From Acidisarcina polymorpha (GTDB lineage: Bacteria; Acidobacteriota; Terriglobia; Terriglobales; Acidobacteriaceae), in contig NZ_CP030840.1 of the NCBI RefSeq assembly GCF_003330725.1, forward strand, positions 3,038,001-3,102,000: a stretch of 64,000 nt of DNA. Direction: 5' to 3'. The translations under genes were made by a program, and so were the position numbers. Below, piece after piece: positions 26,602-34,480 of the stretch. The notes under the pieces are model-generated. The model did no database searches. It worked only from the letters and a program-made list of their open reading frames with translations, and had not been told where the DNA came from. Positions within the stretch are counted from its first letter, which is position 1, and each line of letters opens with the position of its first letter.

Positions 26602-27306
26602 ATGGTAAATAAAACTGTTCCGCCCACATTTGGGCTCGTCGCCGGCCTCGGCGTTGGCGCGGGAATTTTCTACTACAGAAGTTTGGTCAAGGCGCTCCTT
26701 GCCGACGGCATCTCGCCACGCATCCTCATGGTTCACGCGGACGTAAAACGAGTCATGGCACACGCCCAGGCTCGAGAGACTCATGCATTGGCCACCTATC
26801 TCAGAGACCTTTTGCAGCAGTTGGCTGACGGTGGGGTACAGGTTGCAACCATACCGGCGTTCTCGCCACAAATCTGTGCCCAAGAGCTTGCGAACCTCAC
26901 GCCACTGCCGCTGATTGACCTCTTGGACGCAATCGTGGCTGAGGTCAATCGACTTAATTGGATGAGGCTGGCCATATTCGGTGCGCGAGTCACAATCGAA
27001 ACAAGACTTTTCGGCAGACTGGAAGCGATCGAAGTCGTTGATCTGGATCCCGCAGAGCTTGACGCTGTGAGCACAATCTACTCATGCATCGTGGAGAACG
27101 AACGAGCATCCGCAGAGGAAGAATCGACGTTGCAGACTCTCGCTCATTCGCTGATTGCTCGCCACCGGTTGGATGGAATACTGCTCGCCGGAACGGATCT
27201 ATCGTTCGTCTTCACTCCTGAAAGGACGTCTTTCTCTCATATCGACGGCGCGCGAGTTCACATTGACGCTATTCATAAATCCCTGATAGCGTATCCCGTC
27301 CCGTAG
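26602..27306 (+). CDS. Aspartate/glutamate racemase family protein lacking both catalytic Cys
   Basis: Protein of 234 residues with the Asp/Glu racemase superfamily pattern: GLVAGLGVGAGIFYYRSLVK near the N-terminus, the IPAFSPQIC strand-loop (about residue 88), FGARVTIETRLFGRL, and LDGILLAGTDLSFVF. In active racemases the two loops read CNT(A/M)H and GCTE, with two thiol catalysts. Here they read PAFSP and AGTDL, so both cysteines are missing. It may bind, isomerise by another mechanism, or be inactive. A decayed second copy starts 33 bp downstream at 27339. Confidence 0.75.
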   Translation: MVNKTVPPTFGLVAGLGVGAGIFYYRSLVKALLADGISPRILMVHADVKRVMAHAQARETHALATYLRDLLQQLADGGVQVATIPAFSPQICAQELANLTPLPLIDLLDAIVAEVNRLNWMRLAIFGARVTIETRLFGRLEAIEVVDLDPAELDAVSTIYSCIVENERASAEEESTLQTLAHSLIARHRLDGILLAGTDLSFVFTPERTSFSHIDGARVHIDAIHKSLIAYPVP

Positions 27307-27443
27307 CGTTCTGACAAGGAAGAAGGCATCGATAACGATGGCAAATAGACTGTTTCCCCCAGATTTGGGCTCGTCTCCGTGACCTGACCCCCTGAATTCG
27401 TCCAGTTCGGAATACGATTTGGACGAAGGAAAGGGGAAGTGCG

Positions 27444-27719
27444 ATGAGCAAGAGTCGTCATACGGAGGCGCAGATCATCACCGCGCTGAAGCAGGTTGAG
27501 GCGGGGCGCACCGCCGAGGATGTTGCGCGGGAACAAGGTGTGAGTAAGCACACGATCTATGCCTGGAAGGCCAAGTACGGGGGCATGGAGGTGAGCGAGG
27601 CGGAAGAGGTCAAGCACCTGCGCGATGAGAACTCGCGGTTGAAGAAGCTGGTCGCCGATCTCAGCCTCGACAAGGACATGCTGCAATCGGTGATAAGAAA
27701 AAACTCCCTGGGCTCGTAG
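27444..27719 (+). CDS. IS3-family transposase OrfA
   Basis: The 91-residue DNA-binding half of the transposase. It has a helix-turn-helix of the transposase_8 type: HTEAQIITALKQVEAGRT, then DVAREQGVSKHTIYAWKAKY. A leucine-zipper-like coiled coil follows (EEVKHLRDENSRLKKLVADL). The stop at 27719 lies after the slippery heptamer, so most ribosomes yield OrfA and some shift to OrfAB. Confidence 0.92.
   Translation: MSKSRHTEAQIITALKQVEAGRTAEDVAREQGVSKHTIYAWKAKYGGMEVSEAEEVKHLRDENSRLKKLVADLSLDKDMLQSVIRKNSLGS
27698..27704 (+). promoter_or_regulatory. -1 programmed frameshift site, A_AAA_AAC
   Basis: The heptamer AAAAAAC is in the correct phase of orfA (codons AAA at 27699 and AAC at 27702). A -1 slip enters CTC CCT GGG and joins the orfB frame 10 codons before its first ATG-like start. 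This is the usual way IS3 elements make the OrfAB fusion transposase. Confidence 0.8.
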
Positions 27720-27733
27720 AACGAAGGGCAGAA

Positions 27734-28636
27734 GTGAGGCGCTTGCTGGCAGAGTTCAAGGCCAGCGAGCGCCAGGTCTGCGAGCTGATGGCGGTGCCGA
27801 GATCGAGTGGCCGTTATCGAAGCCAGAGAGATGACAGCCCGCTTCAGGAACGGCTGCGGGAACTGGCGCGGGAGCATCCGCGCTTTGGCTACCGGCGTCT
27901 GCATTTGTACTTGCATGAGGAGATGGGCGTGAACCACAAGAAGGTGCAGCGCGTGTATCGCGAGCTGGGTCTTACCGTGAAGCGGACACGGCGCAAGCAT
28001 CTGCGGCGGACGCTTCAGCCACGGCCCGTGCTGACGGTGCCCAACCAGGAGTGGGCTCTGGACTTTGCCAGCGACGTTACGGCGGCGGGCCAGCGCATCC
28101 GCGTCTTGGGTGTCCTCGACAGCTTCACCCGGCAGTGTCTGGCGTTGGAGGTCGCTACCAGCTTCCCCAGCCGGCGCGTCACCCGCGTGCTCGAACGGGC
28201 GATCGCGGCATACGGAAAGCCGCAATCGATTCGCAGTGACAATGGACCCGAACTAACCTCTCGCCACTACCTGGCGTGGGCCATCGAATGGAAGATCGAT
28301 CTGCTGCACATCCAGCCGGGCAAGCCGACGCAGAACGGAGCCATGGAGAGCTTCAACGGAAAGCTGCGCGACGAATGCCTCAACACAAGCTGGTTCTGGA
28401 ACCTGTTCGATGCCAGGAGGAAGATCACGGCTTGGAGGACGGAATATAACTCGCGCCGCCCCCACAGCTCGCTTGGCTACAGAACGCCGGACGAGTTCGC
28501 GCGGCAGTGGCAGGCTGCTTCGCTTTCAGAAGCAAAGAGTATGGCTGTGGACCAGCCGTATCAAGGCGACCCTGACGGGCTCCGCTTCGCTCCGGCCCTG
28601 ACACGGCTGCTCCACAGCCAAGAGATCTCTACCTAA
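27734..28636 (+). CDS. IS3-family transposase OrfB (DDE integrase domain)
   Basis: Catalytic half, 300 residues. The HTH_21 region (HPRFGYRRLHLYLHEEMG) is followed by an rve core with the DDE triad in WALDFASD, IRSDNGPE and MESFNGKLRDECLN. It ends with YNSRRPHSSLGYRTPDEFA, the standard IS3 C-terminus. No internal breaks are seen. It is translated mainly as an OrfAB fusion through the slip site at 27698. Confidence 0.93.
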   Translation: MRRLLAEFKASERQVCELMAVPRSSGRYRSQRDDSPLQERLRELAREHPRFGYRRLHLYLHEEMGVNHKKVQRVYRELGLTVKRTRRKHLRRTLQPRPVLTVPNQEWALDFASDVTAAGQRIRVLGVLDSFTRQCLALEVATSFPSRRVTRVLERAIAAYGKPQSIRSDNGPELTSRHYLAWAIEWKIDLLHIQPGKPTQNGAMESFNGKLRDECLNTSWFWNLFDARRKITAWRTEYNSRRPHSSLGYRTPDEFARQWQAASLSEAKSMAVDQPYQGDPDGLRFAPALTRLLHSQEIST

Positions 28637-28801
28637 GAAAGAAAAGCAGAAAAATGTGAGTTATGATTTCGTACACCAAACTGGACGAAGAATGGGGGCA
28701 GGTCATCCGGCCTCGGCGTTGGCGCGGAAGTTTTCAACTGCAGAAGTTTGGTCAAGGCGCTCCCTGCAGATGCGTTTCGTCTATCGCTGTTAATCACAGG
28801 T

Positions 28802-28858
28802 GTCGTCTGAACTCGGAAGGCGAGAGGCCGAAAGTTCCCGTGAAAGAATGACGGAATC
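28802..28858 (-). pseudogene. AraC-family regulator, extreme C-terminal fragment
   Basis: The minus strand reads RFRHSFTGTFGLSPSEFRRH, the last helix of an AraC/XylS helix-turn-helix domain (FxRxFKxxFGxSPxxYRR). Only about 20 codons are left, adjoining the end of the decayed racemase copy. It marks a deletion or recombination junction near 28790. Confidence 0.55.
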
Positions 28859-28933
28859 GCGGCCACCGCCGGCGGGAATTACAGTGGTTCGACAGCGTGC
28901 GAGAGCGTTAGGGAAGAATTCTGGTTCAGGCTC

Positions 28934-29389
28934 TTACTCTGCTGAGGGCTTCCGGAAGAGCGCCCACTCTTGCTGTTCGTAGAACCCACAGCTCTCATAG
29001 AAGGTGCGTGCGGTATTGCTGCGTACGACGTACACATCCGTACGTCGACCGGGGAAGGCATGTGCGGCCTGTTGAAGAAGTTGGCGCCCAACCCCGCGAG
29101 ATCTCGCGTGCTCTTCCACCCAGAGGTCTCCTATGTGAAGTGTGGGCCCTCCGGCCCAGCTCGAGAATGTCTCGAAGAAGAGGACGAAGCCAACCAATGC
29201 CGTGGTGCCTTCTGCCACGAGGACATGCGCGGCCGGCGAATCGCCAAACACATACCGTTGCAGAGATGACTCTGTAAGGGGCGGCGGTGTTGCCGCTCCT
29301 TCATAGCGTGCCAGTCGTTGCAGCATGGAGATGATCTCAGGGCCGTCGTTCAAAACGGCTGGCCGAATGTGAATGGATGCCCCGCTCAC
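28934..29389 (-). CDS. GNAT family N-acetyltransferase
   Basis: Acetyltransferase of 151 residues. IRPAVLNDGPEIISMLQRLA is the first strand-helix, and LHIGDLWVEEHARSRGVGRQ contains the acetyl-CoA motif (RSRGVGRQLL). FYESCGFYEQQEWALFRK is the C-terminal strand. It overlaps the rhodanese-like gene by 4 bp (ATGA type, 29386-29389), so the two are translationally coupled. Amine or polyamine acetylation is possible; the substrate is unknown. Confidence 0.85.
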   Translation of the reverse strand: MSGASIHIRPAVLNDGPEIISMLQRLARYEGAATPPPLTESSLQRYVFGDSPAAHVLVAEGTTALVGFVLFFETFSSWAGGPTLHIGDLWVEEHARSRGVGRQLLQQAAHAFPGRRTDVYVVRSNTARTFYESCGFYEQQEWALFRKPSAE

Positions 29390-29820
29390 TCCGTCACCAG
29401 TTCAAAACCTTCATCCACCCAGCCAAGCGCGCCGCCGATCATCTCCTTCACCGAGCGGTTCAATGTTGCAAGCCGCAGTGCCGCCTTGTTCGCACCATTG
29501 CAGTGTGGGCCGGCGCAGTAAACCACGAAGACAGTATCAGAGATGAACTCACTGAGACGGGCTTCGGTCAGGTTCAGCGTGGGAATGTTGATGGCGCCTG
29601 GGAGATGCCCCTTGGCGAAGCTTTGTGCGTTCCGTACGTCCAGCAGCACAAAGTCGACAGTTCCGCTATGCTGCGCTGCATACACATCGGCGCAATCCGT
29701 TTCAAACGTCAGCCTGTTGCGGAAGTGTTCCAGTGCTTTGTCTGAGGCAGCAGGTGCTACGTCGCGAATACGGCTGCTTTCTTTGGGCTTGAAGATCGAA
29801 GGCGTGTTCATCGTTGTCAT
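29386..29820 (-). CDS. Rhodanese-like domain protein
   Basis: Single rhodanese domain, 144 residues. FVLLDVRNAQSFAKGHLPGA is the first conserved block. The active-site loop is VVYCAGPHCNGANKAAL, with Cys in the CxxxxxN form. It ends with GWVDEGFELVTE. The start at 29820 (MTTMNTPSIF) has AAGGAACC upstream. Rhodaneses transfer sulfane sulfur or act in thiol stress. It faces a GlxA/FtrA-like regulator at 29931; FtrA-type regulators are commonly neighbours of rhodanese genes. Confidence 0.85.
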   Translation of the reverse strand: MTTMNTPSIFKPKESSRIRDVAPAASDKALEHFRNRLTFETDCADVYAAQHSGTVDFVLLDVRNAQSFAKGHLPGAINIPTLNLTEARLSEFISDTVFVVYCAGPHCNGANKAALRLATLNRSVKEMIGGALGWVDEGFELVTE

Positions 29821-29930
29821 CGGTTCCTTTCCATCGGTATACCTAGCATCGGGCATGGTGTCTCGCTTTCACCAGTGGCAAAATAGACTACAAGCACGAA
29901 GATTCTGCCAGATTCAATCGAAGGACAACG

Positions 29931-30920
29931 ATGCCGCTCAACAAGGACACTAAAGTCGCCACCGTTGTATACGACGGTCTCTGCACATTTGAATTCGGTG
30001 TTGCCGTGGAAGCGTTTGGTCTGCCGCGACCGGAGCTTGATGGCTGGTACGATTTTTCCGTAATGGCTTGTGAACCGGGACCAATCCGGGCTGTTGGTGG
30101 CATCGTTGTCGTACCCCAATACCACACGTTGAAGAAGCTTAAAGCCGCGAACATGATTGTGATTCCCGGCTGGCGCAACTTCAGTGAGAAGCCGCCTCAA
30201 GCTCTTCTCAATGCTCTGCGGAAAGCGTCCCAGCGAGGAGTCCGCATCGTTTCGCTATGCTCTGGCGTGTTTGTTCTTGCCGCTGCCGGCCTGTTGGACG
30301 GACGCAGCGCAACGACGCACTGGAAGTACGCAGAAAAGCTGCAGCGCGACTATCCTATGATCCACGTGAAACCGCATATCCTCTACATTGAAGACCGCGG
30401 TGTGTTCACATCAGCGGGCAGTGCTGCGGCAATCGATCTATGTCTCCACATCAGTCGGCGAGACCACGGCACGAAGATCGGCAATGCCGTGGCGCGACGA
30501 CTCGTTGTACAGCCACACCGTGAGGGCGGACAGAAACAGTTCATCGACAGTCCCATGGGCGACGAAGACAGTCCGTGGTTTGCGGAACTTCTGGTCTGGG
30601 TACACAAACGAATCAAACGCAACATTGCTGTGAACGAGATGGCTGCAAAACTTAATATGAGTCCCCGAACATTCGCACGAAAGTTCGAATCTGCAGTTGG
30701 TGAAAGCCCCGGCCGCTGGATTCTATCTGTACGCATCCGTAGGGCGAAAGACCTACTGGAAACAACACAACTTTCTCTGGAGGAGGTCGCGCATCGCTGT
30801 GGGTTCAGTGATGCCGCTTTGATGCGACACCATTTTGTCCGTCGTGTGGGAACAACACCCAGCACCTATCGGCGAGACTTCAATACAAAGTTGAAGGCAC
30901 CTGGGCTCCATAAGGAATAG
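29931..30920 (+). CDS. GlxA/FtrA-type transcriptional regulator
   Basis: Regulator of 329 residues with an N-terminal DJ-1/PfpI domain and a C-terminal AraC helix-turn-helix. The DJ-1 nucleophile elbow is VRIVSLCSGVFVLAAAGLLD. The first HTH is NEMAAKLNMSPRTFARKFES and the second is SLEEVAHRCGFSDAALMRHH. It is closest to FtrA. It is divergent from the rhodanese-GNAT pair with 110 bp between starts, so it is their likely regulator. Cys in the elbow may act as a redox or ligand sensor. Confidence 0.87.
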   Translation: MPLNKDTKVATVVYDGLCTFEFGVAVEAFGLPRPELDGWYDFSVMACEPGPIRAVGGIVVVPQYHTLKKLKAANMIVIPGWRNFSEKPPQALLNALRKASQRGVRIVSLCSGVFVLAAAGLLDGRSATTHWKYAEKLQRDYPMIHVKPHILYIEDRGVFTSAGSAAAIDLCLHISRRDHGTKIGNAVARRLVVQPHREGGQKQFIDSPMGDEDSPWFAELLVWVHKRIKRNIAVNEMAAKLNMSPRTFARKFESAVGESPGRWILSVRIRRAKDLLETTQLSLEEVAHRCGFSDAALMRHHFVRRVGTTPSTYRRDFNTKLKAPGLHKE

Positions 30921-30969
30921 AGTCACTTAACTGAAGCACATCCCACACCGTTACAAATAAGCTCGTCTT

Positions 30970-31932
30970 CTAGCGTTGCAAAGTCCGCGGGTGAACCTCT
31001 CGGCGATACCTGCCCGGTGTGACACCGGTGGTTCTGGTGAATAGTCTCCCGAACGAAGCGACATCACGATACCCGACACGGATACAAATTTCGGAGACGC
31101 CGAGTGATGTTGACTCAAGCAGCGTTTTGGCTGTGTTCAATCTCTGCTCCTGAATCCATTTCCCCGGTGAGGTCTGCAATTCCTCGATGAATCTTCGAGA
31201 GAGCGTCCTGGGTGAGGTCTTCAACCCATTCGCTAGAAACGCTATGTCCACTTTAGAGAGATTCCCCTTCACGACTCGGCGAAGCTGCTTCTCGAACGAT
31301 GTTGACTCTTCCAGCCCGGCTATCTCATAAGGGTTTTGAGATGTTCGCGCGGGCGGAAGGACCATCAACTTTCTGACTTGTCCTTCCTCTTTCGCAAATC
31401 CCAGGTCGATCAGGAGCTTGCTGATTAGCTCCAGCCCGGCGAATGCTGCGCCCGTTGTGTAGATCCTTCCATCCTTCAGGATGATTTGCGCCGCATCCCA
31501 CCTGACCCTTGGAAAACGATCACGCACTTCCTTCTTGAGCCACCAGGAGATCGTAGCTTTCTTCCCATCGAGCAATCCCAAGTTAGCGAGAATGTACGAA
31601 GCCCCGCACGTTGCGGCGATGATAGCCTTCTGTCTCTGGGCGAGCAACACCAGACTCTTCGCCTCTTCAGTCTGTCGTTCCAGAGCGCAGATCGCCTCAG
31701 TGGCGTTTGTCCCGACGCCTGTCAGCAGCACCAAAACATCCATTTGGCGCGTCGGACGCGGCTTGGTTGGATAGGTGATTCCGGACATGGAGCGGGCCAA
31801 CCGAGCCTTTGACACGAACTCGAAAGTGAACACGTCCTCTCCGCGAACCTGGTTCACCGCCTGTAGGGTTTCGACCAGCGTTGACGCGATGGCGGAATAG
31901 AAGGCTGCCGGAAGATATAGAACGACATGCAT
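30970..31932 (-). CDS. GlxA family transcriptional regulator
   Basis: A second DJ-1/PfpI plus AraC regulator, 320 residues. The elbow reads KAIIAATCGASYILANLGLL with Cys. AraC elements are VDIAFLANGLKTSPRTLSRR and VSEICIRVGYRDVASFGRLF, ending TTGVTPGRYRREVH. It is divergent from the dehydrogenase at 32052 with about 120 bp between starts, so control of that gene is likely. It is convergent with the GlxA gene at 29931. Confidence 0.87.
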   Translation of the reverse strand: MHVVLYLPAAFYSAIASTLVETLQAVNQVRGEDVFTFEFVSKARLARSMSGITYPTKPRPTRQMDVLVLLTGVGTNATEAICALERQTEEAKSLVLLAQRQKAIIAATCGASYILANLGLLDGKKATISWWLKKEVRDRFPRVRWDAAQIILKDGRIYTTGAAFAGLELISKLLIDLGFAKEEGQVRKLMVLPPARTSQNPYEIAGLEESTSFEKQLRRVVKGNLSKVDIAFLANGLKTSPRTLSRRFIEELQTSPGKWIQEQRLNTAKTLLESTSLGVSEICIRVGYRDVASFGRLFTRTTGVTPGRYRREVHPRTLQR

Positions 31933-32051
31933 GTGGCAAGTGTGGCATAAAAATCGTCAATCCTGCCACTGGCGAATCGATAGCTCTGTACCTAAGCTCA
32001 GAACAACGCCGCCAAACGCGGCCAACGATAGCTTGTTATGGAGCGTGAAGC

Positions 32052-33065
32052 GTGAAGGCATGGGTATTGGAAGGTATTGGTCTCGACAATCTGAAGATGA
32101 CTGATGTTCCTGTGCAGGACCCACGAGATCATGAGGTCCTGATTCGTGTTGCTGCAGTTTCGCTGAACTTCCGAGACAAGTTGCTCGTGGAAGGACTCTA
32201 TAACCCCAACCTGCAGTTTCCCATGATCCAGGTTGCCGACACCGTCGGGCGGGTCATACAAACGGGAGCGAGCGTCTCGCGCTTCAAAGTTGGCGACCGC
32301 GTCATCACGAACTACGCGACGAGATGGATCGATGGCTCTCCGAATGTGGATGAAGTGGTGCACACACTCGGCAACACAATTCCTGGCGGCTTGGCGGAAT
32401 ATCTGACCCTAAATGAAGCCGTTTTGGTTCTCGCTCCCGACTATCTAACAGACGAAGAAGCATCGACGCTCCCCGTTGGGGCCCTCACCGCCTGGAACGC
32501 ACTGGTCGGGAAAGGAGGTCTTCAGAAGGGGCAGACCGTCCTGGTTCAGGGCACGGGTGGGGTTTCTATCTTCGGATTGCAATTTGCGGTCTCAATGGGC
32601 GCGACAGTCTTCGTGACATCCAGTAGTGATGACAAGCTGGAACGCGTCAAGGCGCTGGGCGCGCACGAGGGAATAAATTATGTCCGGACCCCTGCATGGC
32701 ACACGGAGGCACTCCGCGTGACGGAGGGACGTGGTCTCGACCACATTCTTGAAGTTGCCGGAGGAAAGAGCCTAGGGCAGTCTTTGGAGGCGATCAAGCC
32801 CGCGGGAAACATTGCGGTGATCGGCATTCTTGACGGATTCACATCGGAGATTTCGATCTTCCAGTTATTGCAGAAGCAGGCGATCATTCAGGGCATGGTT
32901 ACAGGCTCACGAGCGTCGTTCGAAAGAATGAACGCATACCTCGCCGAAAGCAAGATACGTCCGGTGATTGACGCCATCTATTCGTTTGAAGACGCCCGCG
33001 CAGCCTACGACCACCTGTATCGCGGCGCGTTCGGAAAAATTGTGGTCCGTGTTGAGGGCGACTAG
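32052..33065 (+). CDS. Zinc-type alcohol dehydrogenase-like NAD(P)H oxidoreductase
   Basis: MDR protein of 337 residues starting at GTG (MKAWVLEGIGLDNLK). GroES-like part: VSLNFRDKLLVEGLYN and QVADTVGRVIQTGASVSRFK. Rossmann part: VQGTGGVSIFGLQFAVSMG and FVTSSSDDKLERVKALGA. The catalytic Cys and GHE motif are missing, so it is probably metal-independent. It is divergent from a GlxA regulator. Its last 250 bp are duplicated at 34222-34480. Confidence 0.85.
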   Translation: MKAWVLEGIGLDNLKMTDVPVQDPRDHEVLIRVAAVSLNFRDKLLVEGLYNPNLQFPMIQVADTVGRVIQTGASVSRFKVGDRVITNYATRWIDGSPNVDEVVHTLGNTIPGGLAEYLTLNEAVLVLAPDYLTDEEASTLPVGALTAWNALVGKGGLQKGQTVLVQGTGGVSIFGLQFAVSMGATVFVTSSSDDKLERVKALGAHEGINYVRTPAWHTEALRVTEGRGLDHILEVAGGKSLGQSLEAIKPAGNIAVIGILDGFTSEISIFQLLQKQAIIQGMVTGSRASFERMNAYLAESKIRPVIDAIYSFEDARAAYDHLYRGAFGKIVVRVEGD

Positions 33066-33254
33066 TTGCACGTTGTCGGGACGGTGTCTTGTTATCAGGT
33101 TTCCTCGATTGACCTAAGCACCAAGATCTTACCTGCGGGTATGAATTTGCAGAAGCATTGCAGCGGCTTTCACGTCGTCCGTCAACCGCTTCTGCGTCGG
33201 CAAGATCACGTTCAGGTTGTTTGCAGCAGTAGGTGGGGTTACGAAGGGGGCATC

Positions 33255-33983
33255 GTGGCAATTCGAGAGACCTATGGAATTGACGCACCGGGGGTTGTGC
33301 GTACGCTCGGGCTGGTGGGCATCATTTGCATCGGGTGTAGATTTGTCCCGACTAGGTTCGCTATGGCTCCCGTCGCACATAACCTCTGGATGACGGGGGT
33401 GAGTTCGCTCCTGGCCGCCGCATGGATGCTCGCATCAAGCTTATGGATCAAGAAGAAGGTAATGTGCTCTCTTTTGTCTCAACGCGATTGGCGTGGCGAT
33501 GAAATAGTTCTCGATATCGGTTGCGGCCGTGGGCTTCTTGCGATCGAAGCGGCCCGCCGTGTTCCTCTAGGGAGAGTCTATGGAGTAGATATCTGGCAGG
33601 CAGATGACCTCAGCGGCAATAATCCGGAGGCAATTCGAGTGAATGCTGCTGCGGCAGGTGTCTCGGATCGGGTGTTTGTTGAAACAGAGGACGCAAGACA
33701 CCTTCCTTATTCGGACCAGACCTTCGATGTTGTTGCCTCCATGACTGCAATCCACAATATTGCCGATGCAGAGGGCAGGAGGCAGGCGATTGCAGAGGCG
33801 TGGCGCGTGGTCCGACCTGGTGGGCAAATTCTCATTTTCGATATACGGCACGCTAAATCGTATCTTCAGGATTTGCGCACTTTCGGAGCCATCGACACAC
33901 AACACTTCGGCCCAATCATCCTATGGGGTCCAGTTGGATGGCGATTTTCAGCGACGAAACCAGTCGAGCTCTCAAGTCAGTGA
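33255..33983 (+). CDS. Membrane-anchored class I SAM-dependent methyltransferase
   Basis: About 242 residues from a GTG with AAGGGGG 4 bp upstream. Two hydrophobic segments come first (VVRTLGLVGIICIGCRFV, then WMTGVSSLLAAAWMLASSLW). They are followed by a Rossmann methyltransferase: motif I VLDIGCGRGLLAIEAA, the acidic residue in VYGVDIWQADD, and VVRPGGQILIFDIRH. Such proteins with paired N-terminal helices are common but poorly studied. The frame is open upstream to 33066, but that part looks non-coding. The substrate is unknown. Confidence 0.78.
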   Translation: MAIRETYGIDAPGVVRTLGLVGIICIGCRFVPTRFAMAPVAHNLWMTGVSSLLAAAWMLASSLWIKKKVMCSLLSQRDWRGDEIVLDIGCGRGLLAIEAARRVPLGRVYGVDIWQADDLSGNNPEAIRVNAAAAGVSDRVFVETEDARHLPYSDQTFDVVASMTAIHNIADAEGRRQAIAEAWRVVRPGGQILIFDIRHAKSYLQDLRTFGAIDTQHFGPIILWGPVGWRFSATKPVELSSQ

Positions 33984-34221
33984 CTCAGCTGGTGTGTAAA
34001 GCTCGTTGCGTAGAACAGCAAAGACCGCATCTGCGCTTCCAGTCCGGCCTTCGCATTTCTGATAAACGACTGCGCACTCGAAAGAATGTCGTCGTGGTGC
34101 TAGCCCATAAGCAAACCGTTATGCGCATGGCGCTACGATCTTGCCAGGCAGTCCCTACCAGCAGATTCCTTCCGCTTGAACAGCCGGAATAACGCGTTGA
34201 GTTCGTGCATCGTTTCCGAGG

Positions 34222-34480
34222 GCAACATTGCGGTGATCGGCATTCTTGACGGATTCTCATCGGAGATTCCGATCTTCCAGCTACTGCAGAAGCAGGCAAT
34301 CATTCGGGGCATGGTTACAGGCTCCGAGCGTCGCTCGAAAGATGAACGCATGCCCCGCCGAAAGCACGATACATCCGGTGATCGACGCCGTTTATTCCTT
34401 TGAAGACGGCCGCGCAGCCTATGACCACTTGTATCGCGGCGCGTTCGGAAAGATCGTGATTCGCGTTGTTAAAGGACTAT
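34222..34480 (+). pseudogene. Duplicated 3' end of the dehydrogenase at 32052
   Basis: Nearly identical to 32810-33060: GGCATTCTTGACGGATTC, CTGCAGAAGCAGGC and TATCGCGGCGCGTTCGGAAA recur in order. The translation NIAVIGILDGFSSEIPIFQL repeats the parent's, with indels around 34320-34350 that break the frame, and then AYDHLYRGAFGKIVIRVV. No start or N-terminal part exists. It is a partial copy, probably made by the same process that gave the HxlR and racemase duplicates. Confidence 0.85.

Larger units (their letters stand above)
27380..28705 (+). mobile_element. Complete IS3-family insertion sequence (1326 bp)
   Basis: The ends are imperfect inverted repeats of roughly 35 bp: left TGACCTGACCCCCTGAATTC and right (complement) TGACCTGCCCCCATTCTTCG, both continuing GTCCAGTT. 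The flanks carry a 4-bp target duplication TCCG (27376-27379 and 28706-28709), and the empty site can be read from the racemase gene at 26602. It contains orfA and orfB with a -1 slippery site, so it is probably competent. The 4-bp duplication fits IS407-like or related groups; the subgroup was not verified. Confidence 0.9.
27307..28780 (+). pseudogene. Decayed tandem copy of the racemase-like gene, split by an IS3 element
   Basis: The leader TTCTGACAAGGAAGAAGGCA and ATGGCAAATAGACTG (27339) repeat the start of the gene at 26602 with a one-base deletion. After GGGCTCGTCTCCG the IS begins (27380). The copy resumes at 28706 with CCGGCCTCGGCGTTGGCGCG and AGAAGTTTGGTCAAGGCGCT, and similarity is lost after about 28780. 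Only the first 45 or so codons are represented, so this was a partial duplication already out of frame. Confidence 0.8.

Noticed and set aside
27380-28705. Possible cargo genes inside the IS3 element
   Set aside because: Only orfA and orfB are present; the remaining bases are the terminal repeats.
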